Below are positions 1-8,744 of a DNA stretch of 64,000 nt, piece after piece. Under the pieces are notes generated by a model. The model searched no databases and was not told the DNA's origin. It saw only the letters and a list, made by a program, of their open reading frames with translations. The position numbers were made by a program, and so were the translations under genes. This DNA is from Paraburkholderia hayleyella. Lineage in GTDB: Bacteria; Pseudomonadota; Gammaproteobacteria; Burkholderiales; Burkholderiaceae. Location of the stretch: the NCBI RefSeq assembly GCF_009455685.1, contig NZ_QPES01000001.1, positions 806,001 through 870,000 of the forward strand. Reading direction: 5' to 3'. Position 1 is the first letter of the stretch; each line of letters starts with the position of its first letter.

Positions 1-1119
1 ACGATCGACAAAGCGACTTTTCAGCGCTACAAGGCATCCCACCATAGTGAGATGAAGCCGCTCTTCAAATTGCATGTGCAGCGTAACCGCCATGCGCAGA
101 AGGACGAGGACTACGGCCTGATCCGCCTGGATGCAGCGGAGCGTTCGTGTGGCTTGCAGGATGCATCGGGCCTGTGCCTGGTTCACGCCAGACTTGGCGA
201 GGACGCGCTGTCGAACACCTGTCACACGTATCCGCGCCATACCTGCAAGTTCGCCGGGCAATACGAACAGATCCTTACGCTGTCTTGTCCGCAGGCAGCC
301 CGCCTGGCGTTGCTCGACGACGATGCGTTTGAGTTCGAGCGCGTGGACGTCACCGCGCGTGCGGGCACGCTCATGACACACCGCCCACTCTCAGGGCTCA
401 ACGATGACATGATGTTTGCCGCCCGAACCTGGGCGGTGCAATTGCTGCGTACCCGGCAGTTGCCTATCGTCGAGCGCCTGGTTGTGCTGGGACTGTTGTG
501 CGACCAGATCGAAACCTTGCTGCAAGACGGCCAGTTTCACTTGATGCCGGATTTGCTCGAACAGATGACGCAAGTGGTTGAAAGCGGTGCCATTCTCGAA
601 AGCCTGGCGAACCTGCCTTGCAATGAGGCATTGCAGGTCCAGCTGTTTGCGCGTTTTCTGTGTAATCCCGGCGCGCCGTTCCGTTCGGAGTATCAGCAGC
701 GTATTTTTGAGCAGGTGGCGATGGGGTTGGGCGCCGACCAGCAGGGGCAGGCTGAGACCCGTCTCGTTGAGGCACGTTACCGCGAGGGCCGCGCGCGGCT
801 GGCGCAAAGCCCTGATCTGGAAGCGGTGCTCGAACGCTATCTGGTAAACGAAACGCTCCGCGAACGGTTCCCGTGGGGCGAGGGTTCACCGCTGAGGCAT
901 TACCGTCAGTGCATGGTCCGCTTCGGCGTGGTGCGTGTGATGCTGGCGGGCTATGCGAATGCGCTGGAGCGGACCATGCTGGCAGAGGATGCGGTTGAGG
1001 TGATTCAGGTGTTCTGCCGCGCTTTTCAACACAACACGTCTTTCGCAACACACATCGAAAGCATTCTCAAACAATGCGAGTGGGAGTCGTTGCATCAGTG
1101 GTTTGCGGTGCTGAAGTAA
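1..1119 (+). CDS. fliB: Flagellin lysine-N-methylase (FliB-like), 5' end outside window
   Basis: The reading frame is open from base 1, 17 codons before the first ATG at base 52, and FliB proteins normally have more N-terminal sequence, so the gene begins left of the window. The visible 372 codons contain the cysteine-rich pattern of FliB: a CGLQ segment, GLCLVHARLGED and NTCHTYPR, probably metal-binding cysteines. FliB methylates surface lysines of flagellin. Its likely substrates are the three flagellins at 7890-11000. In Flag-2 lateral flagellar clusters a methylase of this type is part of the locus, which fits its place next to flhA, convergent with it. Identification is from motif memory and context; the methylation itself is inferred. 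Confidence 0.8.
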   Translation, partial: TIDKATFQRYKASHHSEMKPLFKLHVQRNRHAQKDEDYGLIRLDAAERSCGLQDASGLCLVHARLGEDALSNTCHTYPRHTCKFAGQYEQILTLSCPQAARLALLDDDAFEFERVDVTARAGTLMTHRPLSGLNDDMMFAARTWAVQLLRTRQLPIVERLVVLGLLCDQIETLLQDGQFHLMPDLLEQMTQVVESGAILESLANLPCNEALQVQLFARFLCNPGAPFRSEYQQRIFEQVAMGLGADQQGQAETRLVEARYREGRARLAQSPDLEAVLERYLVNETLRERFPWGEGSPLRHYRQCMVRFGVVRVMLAGYANALERTMLAEDAVEVIQVFCRAFQHNTSFATHIESILKQCEWESLHQWFAVLK

Positions 1120-1162
1120 CGTGACTGGCGCGCCAGCGAATCGGCTGGCGTACCGTTTTCCG

Positions 1163-1221
1163 CAAAGGCCAAGGGCCCGGCATTCGACACAATGTGTTCA
1201 ATGCCGGGCCCTTGGCCTTTG
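1163..1221. terminator. Long perfect inverted repeat between convergent fliB and flhA
   Basis: Two perfectly complementary 21-base arms (1164-1184 and 1200-1220, plus one further pair at 1163/1221) enclose a 15-base loop that itself holds a short ACAC/GTGT stem. It lies between the ends of two convergent genes and would fold as a strong hairpin from either strand. T tracts after the stem are short (TTT), so bidirectional termination is inferred from position and stem strength. Confidence 0.75.
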
Positions 1222-1245
1222 TCTCGCGGGTTTGTCCGGGTTTAT

Positions 1246-1281
1246 CCAGGTGTGCCAGGTGTGCCAAGTGTGCTCGGGTGT
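1246..1281. repeat. Short tandem repeat, 9-base unit
   Basis: Three near-identical copies of CCAGGTGTG (the third reads CCAAGTGTG) followed by a degenerate fourth. It lies between the terminator hairpin and the end of flhA. No function is visible. Confidence 0.6.
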
Positions 1282-1332
1282 ACTTTGTCCCGCCGTAGCC
1301 GCAGCCAGGCTCGACGCCTTTTCCGGGCGACC

Positions 1333-3438
1333 TTATCCCAGCGTTCCCACCACGCTCACGTCGCGGGCCTCTGGAATTTCGTTGTACGACAGCACAGTGA
1401 GCCCCGGCGCGAACAGCTTCGCGTAGCGCGCCAGCAGCGGCCGCAAGCGTGGAATAACCAGCAGCAGCGGGGTAATACCCATTTGCTTCATCTGCTCGCG
1501 CACGCCAGGCATATAGGTTTGCAACTGCGTCAGCACATTGGGCTCGACCGGGATGCTATCCAGCGCCAGCCTTGCGTTCGACTGTTCGGCACGACTCATC
1601 GTGCTGAGCAGGAGGTTCTCAAGCTCGCTGGTCAAACTGAAGCCCTTGATTTCGTTGCCTGGATTGACCAGGGTCGAGGTCAACTGGCGCCGCAGCGCGC
1701 AGCGCACCTCGGCGGCCAGCAAGATCGGGTCTTTGGTGGTGTCCGCGGCTTCGACTAGCGTTGCGGCGATCGTCTCGATGTCCTTGAGCGAGACATGCTC
1801 GGTCAGCAAGATGCGGAACACGCGACGCAGTTGGCTGTGCGTGAGGCTTTTGCCGAGCGCATCGCCCAGCACCGGCGCAATGCCATTGAGGCGCTCCTGT
1901 ATGGCGCTCACGTTGTCATAGCTGAACAGCTCTGGCAGCGTATCGCGCACGACTTTCGCCAGATGCGTGGCGACGACCGTTGCGGTATCCACGACCTGAT
2001 AGCCCAGCCCAAGTGCCTGGGCCTTGTCCGCCGGATCAATCCAGGTGACGGGCATGTTGTAAGCCGGGTCGATACCGGGAATGCCATCAGGTTCGCCGTA
2101 AGTCGTCGGCGAAGGGATCGCCATCAGACGATCGGGATAAAGCTGGGCCTGAGCGACGGTGGCGCCGTTGAGCACGATGGCGTAATTGGCGGGCGGCAGG
2201 CTTAAATCGTCGCGGGCGCTGACGGGCGGCAGCAAAAAGCCGAGCGTTTCCGACAGGTTCTGGCGTGTGCCTCGAATGCGTTTGAGCAGCGGTGCGCCCT
2301 GGCTTTCATCGAGCATCGCCACCAGCTTGTAGCCCAGCGAGATCGACAGTGGATCGACATACGGCAACATGCTCCAGTCCAGCTGTTCCTGGCGCGGGGC
2401 GAGCAGCGCGGCTTCCATCTCGCGTTCGGTGCCCTGATCGCTGCTGGCTTCGACTGCACGACGCTTCATCATGCGCCAGCCTACAAAACCCAGTACCGCC
2501 GCAAAGCCCAGAAACACCAGCGTTGGCATTCCAGGGATCAGTGCCAGCACCACCATCAGCGCGCAAGCACTGAACAGCACGGTGGGCGAGGCGAGCATCT
2601 GCTGGCTGACCTGCTCTTCGAAATCGCGGGCATCGCTGATACGCGTCACGATCACCGCGGCGGCCGCTGAGAGCAGCAGCGCGGGAATTTGTGCCACCAG
2701 GCCGTCACCGATGGTCAGCAAGCCGTATTGGTGGAAGGCATCGGCAGTCGAGAGGCCGTGCATCACCACGCCGATGACCCAGCCGCCCAGCAAATTGATG
2801 ATGAGCACCAGAATCCCGGCGATGGCGTCACCCCGCACAAACTTTGATGCCCCATCCATGGCGCCGTAGAAATCGGCTTCGGAGGTGACTTCGGCGCGCC
2901 GCAGTTGCGCCTTTTCCTGGGTAATCAAGCCCGCATTGAGATCGGCGTCGATCGCCATCTGCTTGCCCGGCAGCGCATCGAGCGTAAAGCGCGCCGAGAC
3001 TTCGGAGACCCGTTCCGCGCCTTTCGTGACCACCACGAAATTGATGATCATCAGAATCACGAACACCACGAGACCCACGACAAAGTTGCTGCCAATCACC
3101 ACGTTACCGAACGCTTCGACCACCTGGCCCGCTGCGTTGGTGCCCGTGTGCCCGTTGAGCAGCACGACGCGCGTTGAGGCGACGTTGAGCGTCAGGCGCA
3201 TCAGCGTCGCAGCGAGGATCACCGTGGGAAACGCAGAAAACTCAAGCGGCCGCCGCACCGATACCGCGACGAGGATCACGACGATCGACAGCACGATATT
3301 GAAGGTGAACAGCATGTCCAGCACGAACGGCGGCAGCGGCAAGATCACCATCGAGAGGATGATGAGCAAGGCCAGTGGCGCGGAGAACTTGATGCTGCGG
3401 AACTTCGCGGTGAGACGGGATAGCGGCTTGGACGTCAT
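1333..3438 (-). CDS. flhA: Flagellar export gate protein FlhA
   Basis: The 701-residue product has the full length and architecture of FlhA. A hydrophobic N-terminal half, from about residue 20 to 330, carries the FHIPEP region. The C-terminal half is a soluble cytoplasmic domain that docks chaperone-substrate complexes under the export ATPase. The start ATG overlaps the flhB stop by four bases (ATGA type), so translation is probably coupled. It is the last gene of the leftward operon fliM-fliN-fliP-fliQ-fliR-flhB-flhA. This order matches lateral (lfh/lfi) systems rather than the usual main-flagellum flhBAFG order, and no flhF or flhG follows. An injectisome homologue is unlikely because the neighbours are rod, hook and filament genes. 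Confidence 0.97.
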   Translation of the reverse strand: MTSKPLSRLTAKFRSIKFSAPLALLIILSMVILPLPPFVLDMLFTFNIVLSIVVILVAVSVRRPLEFSAFPTVILAATLMRLTLNVASTRVVLLNGHTGTNAAGQVVEAFGNVVIGSNFVVGLVVFVILMIINFVVVTKGAERVSEVSARFTLDALPGKQMAIDADLNAGLITQEKAQLRRAEVTSEADFYGAMDGASKFVRGDAIAGILVLIINLLGGWVIGVVMHGLSTADAFHQYGLLTIGDGLVAQIPALLLSAAAAVIVTRISDARDFEEQVSQQMLASPTVLFSACALMVVLALIPGMPTLVFLGFAAVLGFVGWRMMKRRAVEASSDQGTEREMEAALLAPRQEQLDWSMLPYVDPLSISLGYKLVAMLDESQGAPLLKRIRGTRQNLSETLGFLLPPVSARDDLSLPPANYAIVLNGATVAQAQLYPDRLMAIPSPTTYGEPDGIPGIDPAYNMPVTWIDPADKAQALGLGYQVVDTATVVATHLAKVVRDTLPELFSYDNVSAIQERLNGIAPVLGDALGKSLTHSQLRRVFRILLTEHVSLKDIETIAATLVEAADTTKDPILLAAEVRCALRRQLTSTLVNPGNEIKGFSLTSELENLLLSTMSRAEQSNARLALDSIPVEPNVLTQLQTYMPGVREQMKQMGITPLLLVIPRLRPLLARYAKLFAPGLTVLSYNEIPEARDVSVVGTLG

Positions 3439-4574
3439 GATGCCTGGGCCCTCTGTAGCTCTTCGGGAATATCGAAAGCGTTCGGCATGAGCGGGCGATG
3501 CGGGCTCAGTCCTTGCTGGAACGCGTTGATTTGCAAGACATAGCTCAGCACTTGCGCGACGGCGCGATAAAGCGCCGCCGGGATCTGCTGGTTCACCTGG
3601 CTGGTGTGATAGACCGCCCGCGCAAGTGGCGGCAGCTCCAGTACCTCGACGCCGTGCTGGCGTGCGACTTCACGAATCAGCAAGGCGGTTTCGTCGATGC
3701 CCTTGGCTACGACGAAGGGCGCTTGTGCACGGCTTTCGTCGTACTTGAGCGCGACGGCATAGTGCGTCGGATTGACGATCACCACGTCCGCGCCGGGCAC
3801 CGTCTTGCGAATGCCCTGGCGCGCGAACTGCCGCTGAATCTGGCGAATCCGGCTTTTGACTTCGGGCCGGCCTTCGCTGTTTTTCATTTCATCCTTGATA
3901 TCGCGCTTGCTCATGCGCTGCTCGCGCATGAACAGCACGCGCTGCACGGGCACATCGATCAGCGCAAAAGCGATGAGCACGCCGCTCAATGCGAGCGTGG
4001 AATTCAGGAAGAGTTCGGCGCCTCCTGTGAGCGCGTCTAGCAACGTTGCGCCTTGCAGGTGCACGAAATGTTCGAGATTGGCGCGGCATACGGTCCACAG
4101 CACAGTCGACAGCGCCACGGCTTTGAGCACCGTCGTACCCACCTGGATGTAATGCTTGCGCGATACCAGCCGCTTCAGATTGGACAGCGGATTCAGACGG
4201 TTGCCCTTCGGCATGAAATTCTTGTGGCTCATGATCCAGCCGCCTGGAAAGAGCGAGCCGAACACAATGCACAGCGGTACCAGCGCCAGCGGCGCGAGCA
4301 TCTGGGCGATCAGCAGCAAGGTCGCGGGAAAGAGCCGCGACATCGCGTTGTCCAGCCCATTGACGCCGGACAGATCCGCCATCGAGAGCGCGAACAGACT
4401 CTTCATCTGTTGCAGCCAGCCAGGCGCGAGCGCGAAGATGAGCTTGAGGCTCACGAAGATGCCGATCGCCGTGGCGATATCGCGCGAACGGCTGACCTGG
4501 CCTTCCTGTTTGGCCTTGCGCAGTTTCTGCGGGCTGGCTTTTTCGGTCTTGTCGCCGGTTTGGGACTGGCTCAT
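3435..4574 (-). CDS. flhB: Flagellar export switch protein FlhB
   Basis: The 379-residue product begins with the hydrophilic leader typical of FlhB (KTEKASPQKLRKAKQEG). Four membrane segments fall between about residues 30 and 215. The autocleavage motif NPTH lies at residues 268-271, followed by the cytoplasmic C-terminal domain. Self-cleavage at NPTH switches export from rod/hook to filament substrates. Length is normal. The gene overlaps fliR upstream and flhA downstream by four bases each, indicating one tightly coupled operon. The C-terminal tail after the conserved domain is slightly extended. Confidence 0.97.
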   Translation of the reverse strand: MSQSQTGDKTEKASPQKLRKAKQEGQVSRSRDIATAIGIFVSLKLIFALAPGWLQQMKSLFALSMADLSGVNGLDNAMSRLFPATLLLIAQMLAPLALVPLCIVFGSLFPGGWIMSHKNFMPKGNRLNPLSNLKRLVSRKHYIQVGTTVLKAVALSTVLWTVCRANLEHFVHLQGATLLDALTGGAELFLNSTLALSGVLIAFALIDVPVQRVLFMREQRMSKRDIKDEMKNSEGRPEVKSRIRQIQRQFARQGIRKTVPGADVVIVNPTHYAVALKYDESRAQAPFVVAKGIDETALLIREVARQHGVEVLELPPLARAVYHTSQVNQQIPAALYRAVAQVLSYVLQINAFQQGLSPHRPLMPNAFDIPEELQRAQAS

Positions 4575-5416
4575 GCGAGGTGTCCTCCCGATATGACATG
4601 ACTCAATGTGGCAACGTTGGCGCTGGGGGTAACCTGCGCCAGACTGGCGCTTGCCAGCGCACCGTACAAGTCGAGGACATGGCTCACCATGCGTCCGTAA
4701 TGCTCAGGCAGCGAAGGGATCAACAGGGTCACTAACAGTAAGCCGGTCATGGTTGTGATCGAAAACCCCAAGGCGAACAGGTTCATCGTGGGCGCCGCGC
4801 GATTGAGCAAGCCCATGCCGACTTGCACCACTAGCGTGGTGAACACCACCGGCAGCGCCAGCGCGAGCGCCGCAGCGAACATCCAGCCGATGGCAAAGAC
4901 CAGGTGTTGCAAAGCCTGTGCGCTAAACGACGCACTGCCGACCGGCCAGATGGTGAAGCTGCGCGCGAGTACCTGCAACAGCAAAAGATGTCCATCCACG
5001 CTGAAGAACAGCAAGATGAACAGCACGTACATCACACTTGAGAGCGCATCCGACATCTGGCCGTTGAGCGGATCGTTGATGGCCGCCATCGACAGCCCCA
5101 TCTGCGACGACACGACAGAGCCGAACAGCGTCATCACAGCAAGAATCAGATGAAACACAAAACCGATCAGCGCGCCGATCAGGATCTGCTCACCGATCGC
5201 GGCGATACCTGCCAGTGACAGCGCTTCGATGGCGGGTGCTGCAGGCAGTAATGGCTGCAACGCCAGCGCGAGAATCAGCGAGATCAGTGCGCGCAAGCGC
5301 CAGGGCAGCATCGCTTCACCGAACACCGGCGCGGTAGCGAAGGCCGCCGCGATCCGGCAAAACGGCCAGAGCACCGCCAGCGCCAGCGGCTGCAACTGGT
5401 GCAAGGTGGCTTCCAT
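4571..5416 (-). CDS. fliR: Flagellar export apparatus protein FliR
   Basis: A 281-residue very hydrophobic protein with several predicted membrane helices and the FliR/SpaR pattern (for example the SSQMGLSMAAINDP segment in the middle). With FliP and FliQ it forms the export gate channel in the basal-body membrane. It overlaps flhB by four bases and follows fliQ by one base. Nothing is missing compared with family length, apart from a modest C-terminal extension ending near residue 281. Confidence 0.95.
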   Translation of the reverse strand: MEATLHQLQPLALAVLWPFCRIAAAFATAPVFGEAMLPWRLRALISLILALALQPLLPAAPAIEALSLAGIAAIGEQILIGALIGFVFHLILAVMTLFGSVVSSQMGLSMAAINDPLNGQMSDALSSVMYVLFILLFFSVDGHLLLLQVLARSFTIWPVGSASFSAQALQHLVFAIGWMFAAALALALPVVFTTLVVQVGMGLLNRAAPTMNLFALGFSITTMTGLLLVTLLIPSLPEHYGRMVSHVLDLYGALASASLAQVTPSANVATLSHVISGGHLA

Positions 5417-5417
5417 C

Positions 5418-5693
5418 TCAGCCGACGAGCTGGGCGGCGCGCGTGAAGATCTCGACCGTGTAATGCATCAGCCGGTCAGCGACCCAGTGGCCCGCAAGCG
5501 CTAGCGCTAGCAGCGTGACCATCAGACGCGGCAGAAAACTCATGGTTTGTTCGTTGATCTGCGTGGCGGCCTGAAAGAGGCTCACCAGCACCCCGGTCAA
5601 CAACCCAGGCACGATCAGCACGAAAACGATGAGCAAGACCAGACGCAAGGCGTCGATGGCAAGGTTCGCGGCGAGATCGGGTGTCAGCATCAC
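5418..5693 (-). CDS. fliQ: Flagellar export apparatus protein FliQ
   Basis: A 91-residue protein with two long hydrophobic helices (about residues 15-40 and 53-72) separated by a QAATQINEQTMSFLPR hinge, which is diagnostic of FliQ. It packs around FliP/FliR in the export gate. Its start overlaps the fliP stop by four bases. Length is standard. Confidence 0.95.
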   Translation of the reverse strand: MMLTPDLAANLAIDALRLVLLIVFVLIVPGLLTGVLVSLFQAATQINEQTMSFLPRLMVTLLALALAGHWVADRLMHYTVEIFTRAAQLVG

Positions 5694-6445
5694 ACGCTCC
5701 GCACGCTGGTCAGCAGCGTATTCACCGTCAGCGCCCAGCCGTCCACCAGAACGAACAGCAAGAGCTTGAGCGGCAGTGAAATCACAAGGGGCGAAAGCAT
5801 CATCATCCCCATCGCCATCAGCACTGACGCTACGACGATATCAATCACCAGAAATGGAATGAACAGCATGGCGCCAATCTGGAATGCGGTTTTGAGTTCG
5901 CTCAGCACGAACGCTGACAGCTTCACCAGAAACGGCTGGGCTTCCGCTTTGGCCACATTGCCGGTGCCGGAGAGCTGCGCCACCTGGAGGAGCGCGGCCT
6001 TGTTGGTTTGCGCCAGCATGAAGCGCGATAGCGGCGCTTCGGCGACTACTAACGCTTGTTGCAAACTGATCTTGTCCTGGTCGTAGGGCACGAAAGCATC
6101 GCGCCAGATCGCTTCACCCACTGGGCGCATCGTGAGCAATGTCAGTACCAGCGCTACACCGGTCACGATGCGCGCAGGCATCCCCTGCTGTAAGCCGAGC
6201 GCCTGCTTGAGCAGCGAGAGCACGATGACGAAGCGCAGAAAACTGGTCATTGTCATCACTAGCGAGGGCAAGAGCCCTAGCAAGGTCATCAGGACTAGGA
6301 TCTGGGTCTTGACTGTCAGCGGTGTGCCATTGCTGCCGCCAGAGAGCAGCGTGAGGGCATCGGCTGAGGCCGGCGCGGCATAAGCCAGGCACGCAGTGCC
6401 CAGAACGAGGCTTGCAAGCCAGAGCCGGTGCAGGCCGGAGTTCAT
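5690..6445 (-). CDS. fliP: Flagellar export apparatus protein FliP
   Basis: The 251-residue product starts with a cleavable signal-like segment (residues 1 to about 28, ending AYAAPASA). The FliP core follows, with LRFVIVLSLLKQALGLQQG and the C-terminal MMLSPLVISLPLKLLLFVLVDGW. FliP pentamers form the export pore with FliQ and FliR. It overlaps fliN by four bases. No fliO gene is present between fliN and fliP, where main flagellar operons carry one; this absence is typical of lateral systems. Confidence 0.96.
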   Translation of the reverse strand: MNSGLHRLWLASLVLGTACLAYAAPASADALTLLSGGSNGTPLTVKTQILVLMTLLGLLPSLVMTMTSFLRFVIVLSLLKQALGLQQGMPARIVTGVALVLTLLTMRPVGEAIWRDAFVPYDQDKISLQQALVVAEAPLSRFMLAQTNKAALLQVAQLSGTGNVAKAEAQPFLVKLSAFVLSELKTAFQIGAMLFIPFLVIDIVVASVLMAMGMMMLSPLVISLPLKLLLFVLVDGWALTVNTLLTSVRSV

Positions 6446-6810
6446 TGTGTGAGCACCTGGAGATTGTCGAGATGAACAATCTTCAGGCCGTAGTTTTCGC
6501 CTGCGACGACCACCTCAGCACTCCCGATCGGCGCGCCATTGACCTTGATGACCAGTGGCTCGCCCGCGAGGCGGTCAAGTTCGACGACTGACCCGGGTTC
6601 GAGCGAGACCAGTTCGGACAGGGGCAGGGTGGCGCTGCCGACTTCGAGCGTCAGGCGCACCGGAATCTTGCGCAGCATCTGGATCGAAGGACGTCGTGCC
6701 GTTGCACTGCCAGCTGCTGCGGCTGTTTCAGCCGTTTCAGCCGATTCAGCAGAATCGTTCGTGAGGCCGTCGAGGACAGCGTCCAGATCGAGGTCGTCGG
6801 TCATATCCAT
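6442..6810 (-). CDS. fliN: Flagellar motor switch protein FliN
   Basis: A 122-residue protein with an acidic, low-complexity N-terminus (residues 1-40, including ESAETAETAAAAG coded by 9-base repeats). A SpoA/FliN domain follows from about residue 45 to 120 (IPVRLTLEVGSATLPLSELVSLEPGSV and VAGENYGLKIV in shorter conserved blocks). It forms the lower C-ring with FliM and receives export complexes through FliH. It lies five bases after fliM and overlaps fliP by four. Confidence 0.94.
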   Translation of the reverse strand: MDMTDDLDLDAVLDGLTNDSAESAETAETAAAAGSATARRPSIQMLRKIPVRLTLEVGSATLPLSELVSLEPGSVVELDRLAGEPLVIKVNGAPIGSAEVVVAGENYGLKIVHLDNLQVLTQ

Positions 6811-6815
6811 AGGAG

Positions 6816-7694
6816 TTACTCCACGTCTTCAAAGGAGGTGAGCCAGAGCATGCCGCCCTGTTCGGCGATGGCGGCCTTATAAAGGCGCGAGCCTTCGACC
6901 AGCACGTCGGCGGTCTCGGGTACGCGCACGGGAATGATGTCGCCCGGCACCAGGTACAGGATGTCGTCGAGCATCATTTCCTTGGTGAGCAACTGGGCGA
7001 TGAGCGTGACGGGAATTCGCGTGTTGAGCGGGGTGTCATGTCCCGGCGCGTTCAGGTTGCGGCGCGGCGTGGCATAAGTAAAAAGCCGGTTGAGCCAGAT
7101 GGTGTCGATGGCGAACTCAAGCAACCCGGAGAGCCCCAGCGTGGGTTCCATGATGTTTACGCGCAGCACTCTTGCACCCGCTGAGGGCGGGGTTTGCGAC
7201 AGATTCTCGAAACGGACGTCCTCGTTGTTGTCAGGCTGAATGCAGTTGACCAGTTCGCCCAGCAGCGCGAGCCCCGTGCCTAGTCCATAGCGTTGTTCCG
7301 TGGCGGTTTCAGGGCCGAGTTCTTCGCTCGCGGCGTTGCGGTGGTCGCCGTAATGGCAGGCCAGGAGCGCGAGCAGCATGCGCCGGTCGAGGCGCACGGC
7401 GATATTGCCGCCGCAGGCGACATAGCTGTGCCACGTGGCTTCGCCAGGTGTCGGCGCGAAGGCGATGACGGCCACTTCGGTGACGGTAAAGGCGGTGTTA
7501 TGGCGCTGGTTGAAACGGTTGTGCAGATGGCGGTCGATTTGCCGCTGCAAGGTCAGCTTGAAATCTTCGAGCAGATGAAAGGGGCGTCCCAACGTGCAAG
7601 GATCGAGCACGAGCGCGGACGCCGCACTGGCTGCGGAGTAAATCTTGGCTGGAGCAGGGGAGCTGTTGGGTGGTGACACGGCATTTTTCCACAT
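6816..7694 (-). CDS. fliM: Flagellar motor switch protein FliM, lacking the CheY-binding N-terminus
   Basis: The 292-residue product is the first gene of the leftward operon. Its C-terminal part (about residues 220-290) is a SpoA domain with DILYLVPGDIIPVRVPETADV. The middle part resembles the FliM/CheC-like domain, but the canonical GGxG element is not obvious; VACGGNIAVRLDRR stands in that region. The first 40 residues (MWKNAVSPPNSSPAP...) hold no LSQxEID-type CheY-P-binding motif. The rotor of this system may therefore not respond directly to chemotaxis signalling, in line with the absence of che genes in the cluster. Position next to fliN supports the call; the divergent sequence lowers certainty slightly. 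Confidence 0.88.
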   Translation of the reverse strand: MWKNAVSPPNSSPAPAKIYSAASAASALVLDPCTLGRPFHLLEDFKLTLQRQIDRHLHNRFNQRHNTAFTVTEVAVIAFAPTPGEATWHSYVACGGNIAVRLDRRMLLALLACHYGDHRNAASEELGPETATEQRYGLGTGLALLGELVNCIQPDNNEDVRFENLSQTPPSAGARVLRVNIMEPTLGLSGLLEFAIDTIWLNRLFTYATPRRNLNAPGHDTPLNTRIPVTLIAQLLTKEMMLDDILYLVPGDIIPVRVPETADVLVEGSRLYKAAIAEQGGMLWLTSFEDVE

Positions 7695-7822
7695 GAACGA
7701 ATGCCGCGATTTTCGTCGCGCTGGAGAAGGCGGGCGAAGAGTCTGAATAAATTCTTAAAAAGCGCCTTGAAGCCGATTGACGTGCGCTTGACCCGTGATC
7801 CACCCGTGCAGTGGCTTGGCGC

Positions 7823-7848
7823 AAAAAAAAGCCCGCATGAAGCGGGCT
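7823..7848 (-). terminator. Intrinsic terminator of the first flagellin gene
   Basis: On the minus strand the stem AGCCCGC/GCGGGCT (7842-7848 and 7830-7836) with a five-base loop is followed by eight T residues (7823-7830). It lies about 40 bases after the stop of the flagellin at 7890. It separates the flagellin transcript from the fliM operon, so that operon needs its own promoter in 7695-7822, where I see no clear consensus. Confidence 0.88.
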
Positions 7849-7889
7849 TGAAGGACTACAAGGTATTGGGCCTTGCTAAAGGTCTGATC

Positions 7890-8744
7890 TTACTGGATCA
7901 GCGACAACACCATCTGGCTCATGCTGGAGCTTTGCTTGAGCATGGCGGAGCTGGCCTGCAGGAGAATCTGCTTGGAGGTCATGTTGGCGCTTTCCGACGC
8001 GTAATCGACGTCCATGATGCGGCCCTGAGCGTCAGCGGTGTTGCTGGCCATGTTGCCCAGGTTGTTATTGATGTGCGACAGACGGTTTTGCGCCGCACCG
8101 ATTGCCGAACGTGTCGTCCCCAGATTGCTGAGCGCGGTATTGATCTTATCGATCTGTTCGGCGGCTGTGCTGCCTGTCAATTCATCGCCTTGTGCCGTGG
8201 CCGCGTAGTTCTTGGACACGGCCGTAAACGATGTGCCCAATGCCGTCAAATGGGCGCTGAGGTTGACGTCCATTGTTTCGGCCTTGCTGGCGCCAATCTG
8301 AAACGTCATCTTTGATGCCAGCTTGCCGCTGTTCAGCAACTTCTCGCCACCGTATGAGGTATTGCTCATGATGTTCGATAGTTCGCTGCCGAGCGCATCG
8401 TATTCCGCTTGCATGGCGGTCTTGTCTGCGGCCGACGACGATGCGTCTGCAGCTTGCGTGGCGAGGTCTTTCATGCGCAGCAGCACGTTGCTGACTTCAG
8501 AGAACGCGCCATCGGCGGTTTGCAGCATCGACGTGGCGTTTTGCGTGTTCTGCATGGCGACGTTCATGCCGCGTGTTTGCGCCATCAGGCGGGTAGCGAT
8601 TTGCAGGCCTGCTGCATCGTCTTTGGCGGAGTTGATGCGAAAGCCGGTGCCCAGACGGGTCATCGAGGTATCCGCTGCGGCCCGTGTGTTGCTGAGGGTG
8701 CGCTGGATCGACATGGCGGCTGAATTGGTGTGCAAGCTCAACAT
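7890..8744 (-). CDS. lafA: Lateral flagellin, copy 1
   Basis: The 284-residue flagellin has conserved D0/D1 ends (N-terminal SLHTNSAAMSIQRTLSNTR, C-terminal SMSQMVLSLIQ) and a short central part, as expected for a thin lateral filament. The frame is open further upstream, to 8987. The ATG at 8744, preceded by AGGA and matching all flagellin N-termini, is the real start. The central stretch, about residues 165-215, differs sharply from the other two copies. It is exported through the FlhA/FlhB gate with FliS as chaperone and may be methylated by FliB. Confidence 0.95.
   Translation of the reverse strand: MLSLHTNSAAMSIQRTLSNTRAAADTSMTRLGTGFRINSAKDDAAGLQIATRLMAQTRGMNVAMQNTQNATSMLQTADGAFSEVSNVLLRMKDLATQAADASSSAADKTAMQAEYDALGSELSNIMSNTSYGGEKLLNSGKLASKMTFQIGASKAETMDVNLSAHLTALGTSFTAVSKNYAATAQGDELTGSTAAEQIDKINTALSNLGTTRSAIGAAQNRLSHINNNLGNMASNTADAQGRIMDVDYASESANMTSKQILLQASSAMLKQSSSMSQMVLSLIQ

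Noticed and set aside
2885..3490. Long plus-strand open frames opposite flhA and other flagellar genes
   Set aside because: These are antisense frames caused by GC-rich codon use. They lack ribosome sites and recognisable domains.
1333..7694. Reading the flhA-fliM cluster as an injectisome (virulence type III secretion)
   Set aside because: FliM/FliN SpoA rotor proteins, FliG, rod, hook, cap and flagellin genes in the same locus show a flagellar system; no secretin or needle gene is present.
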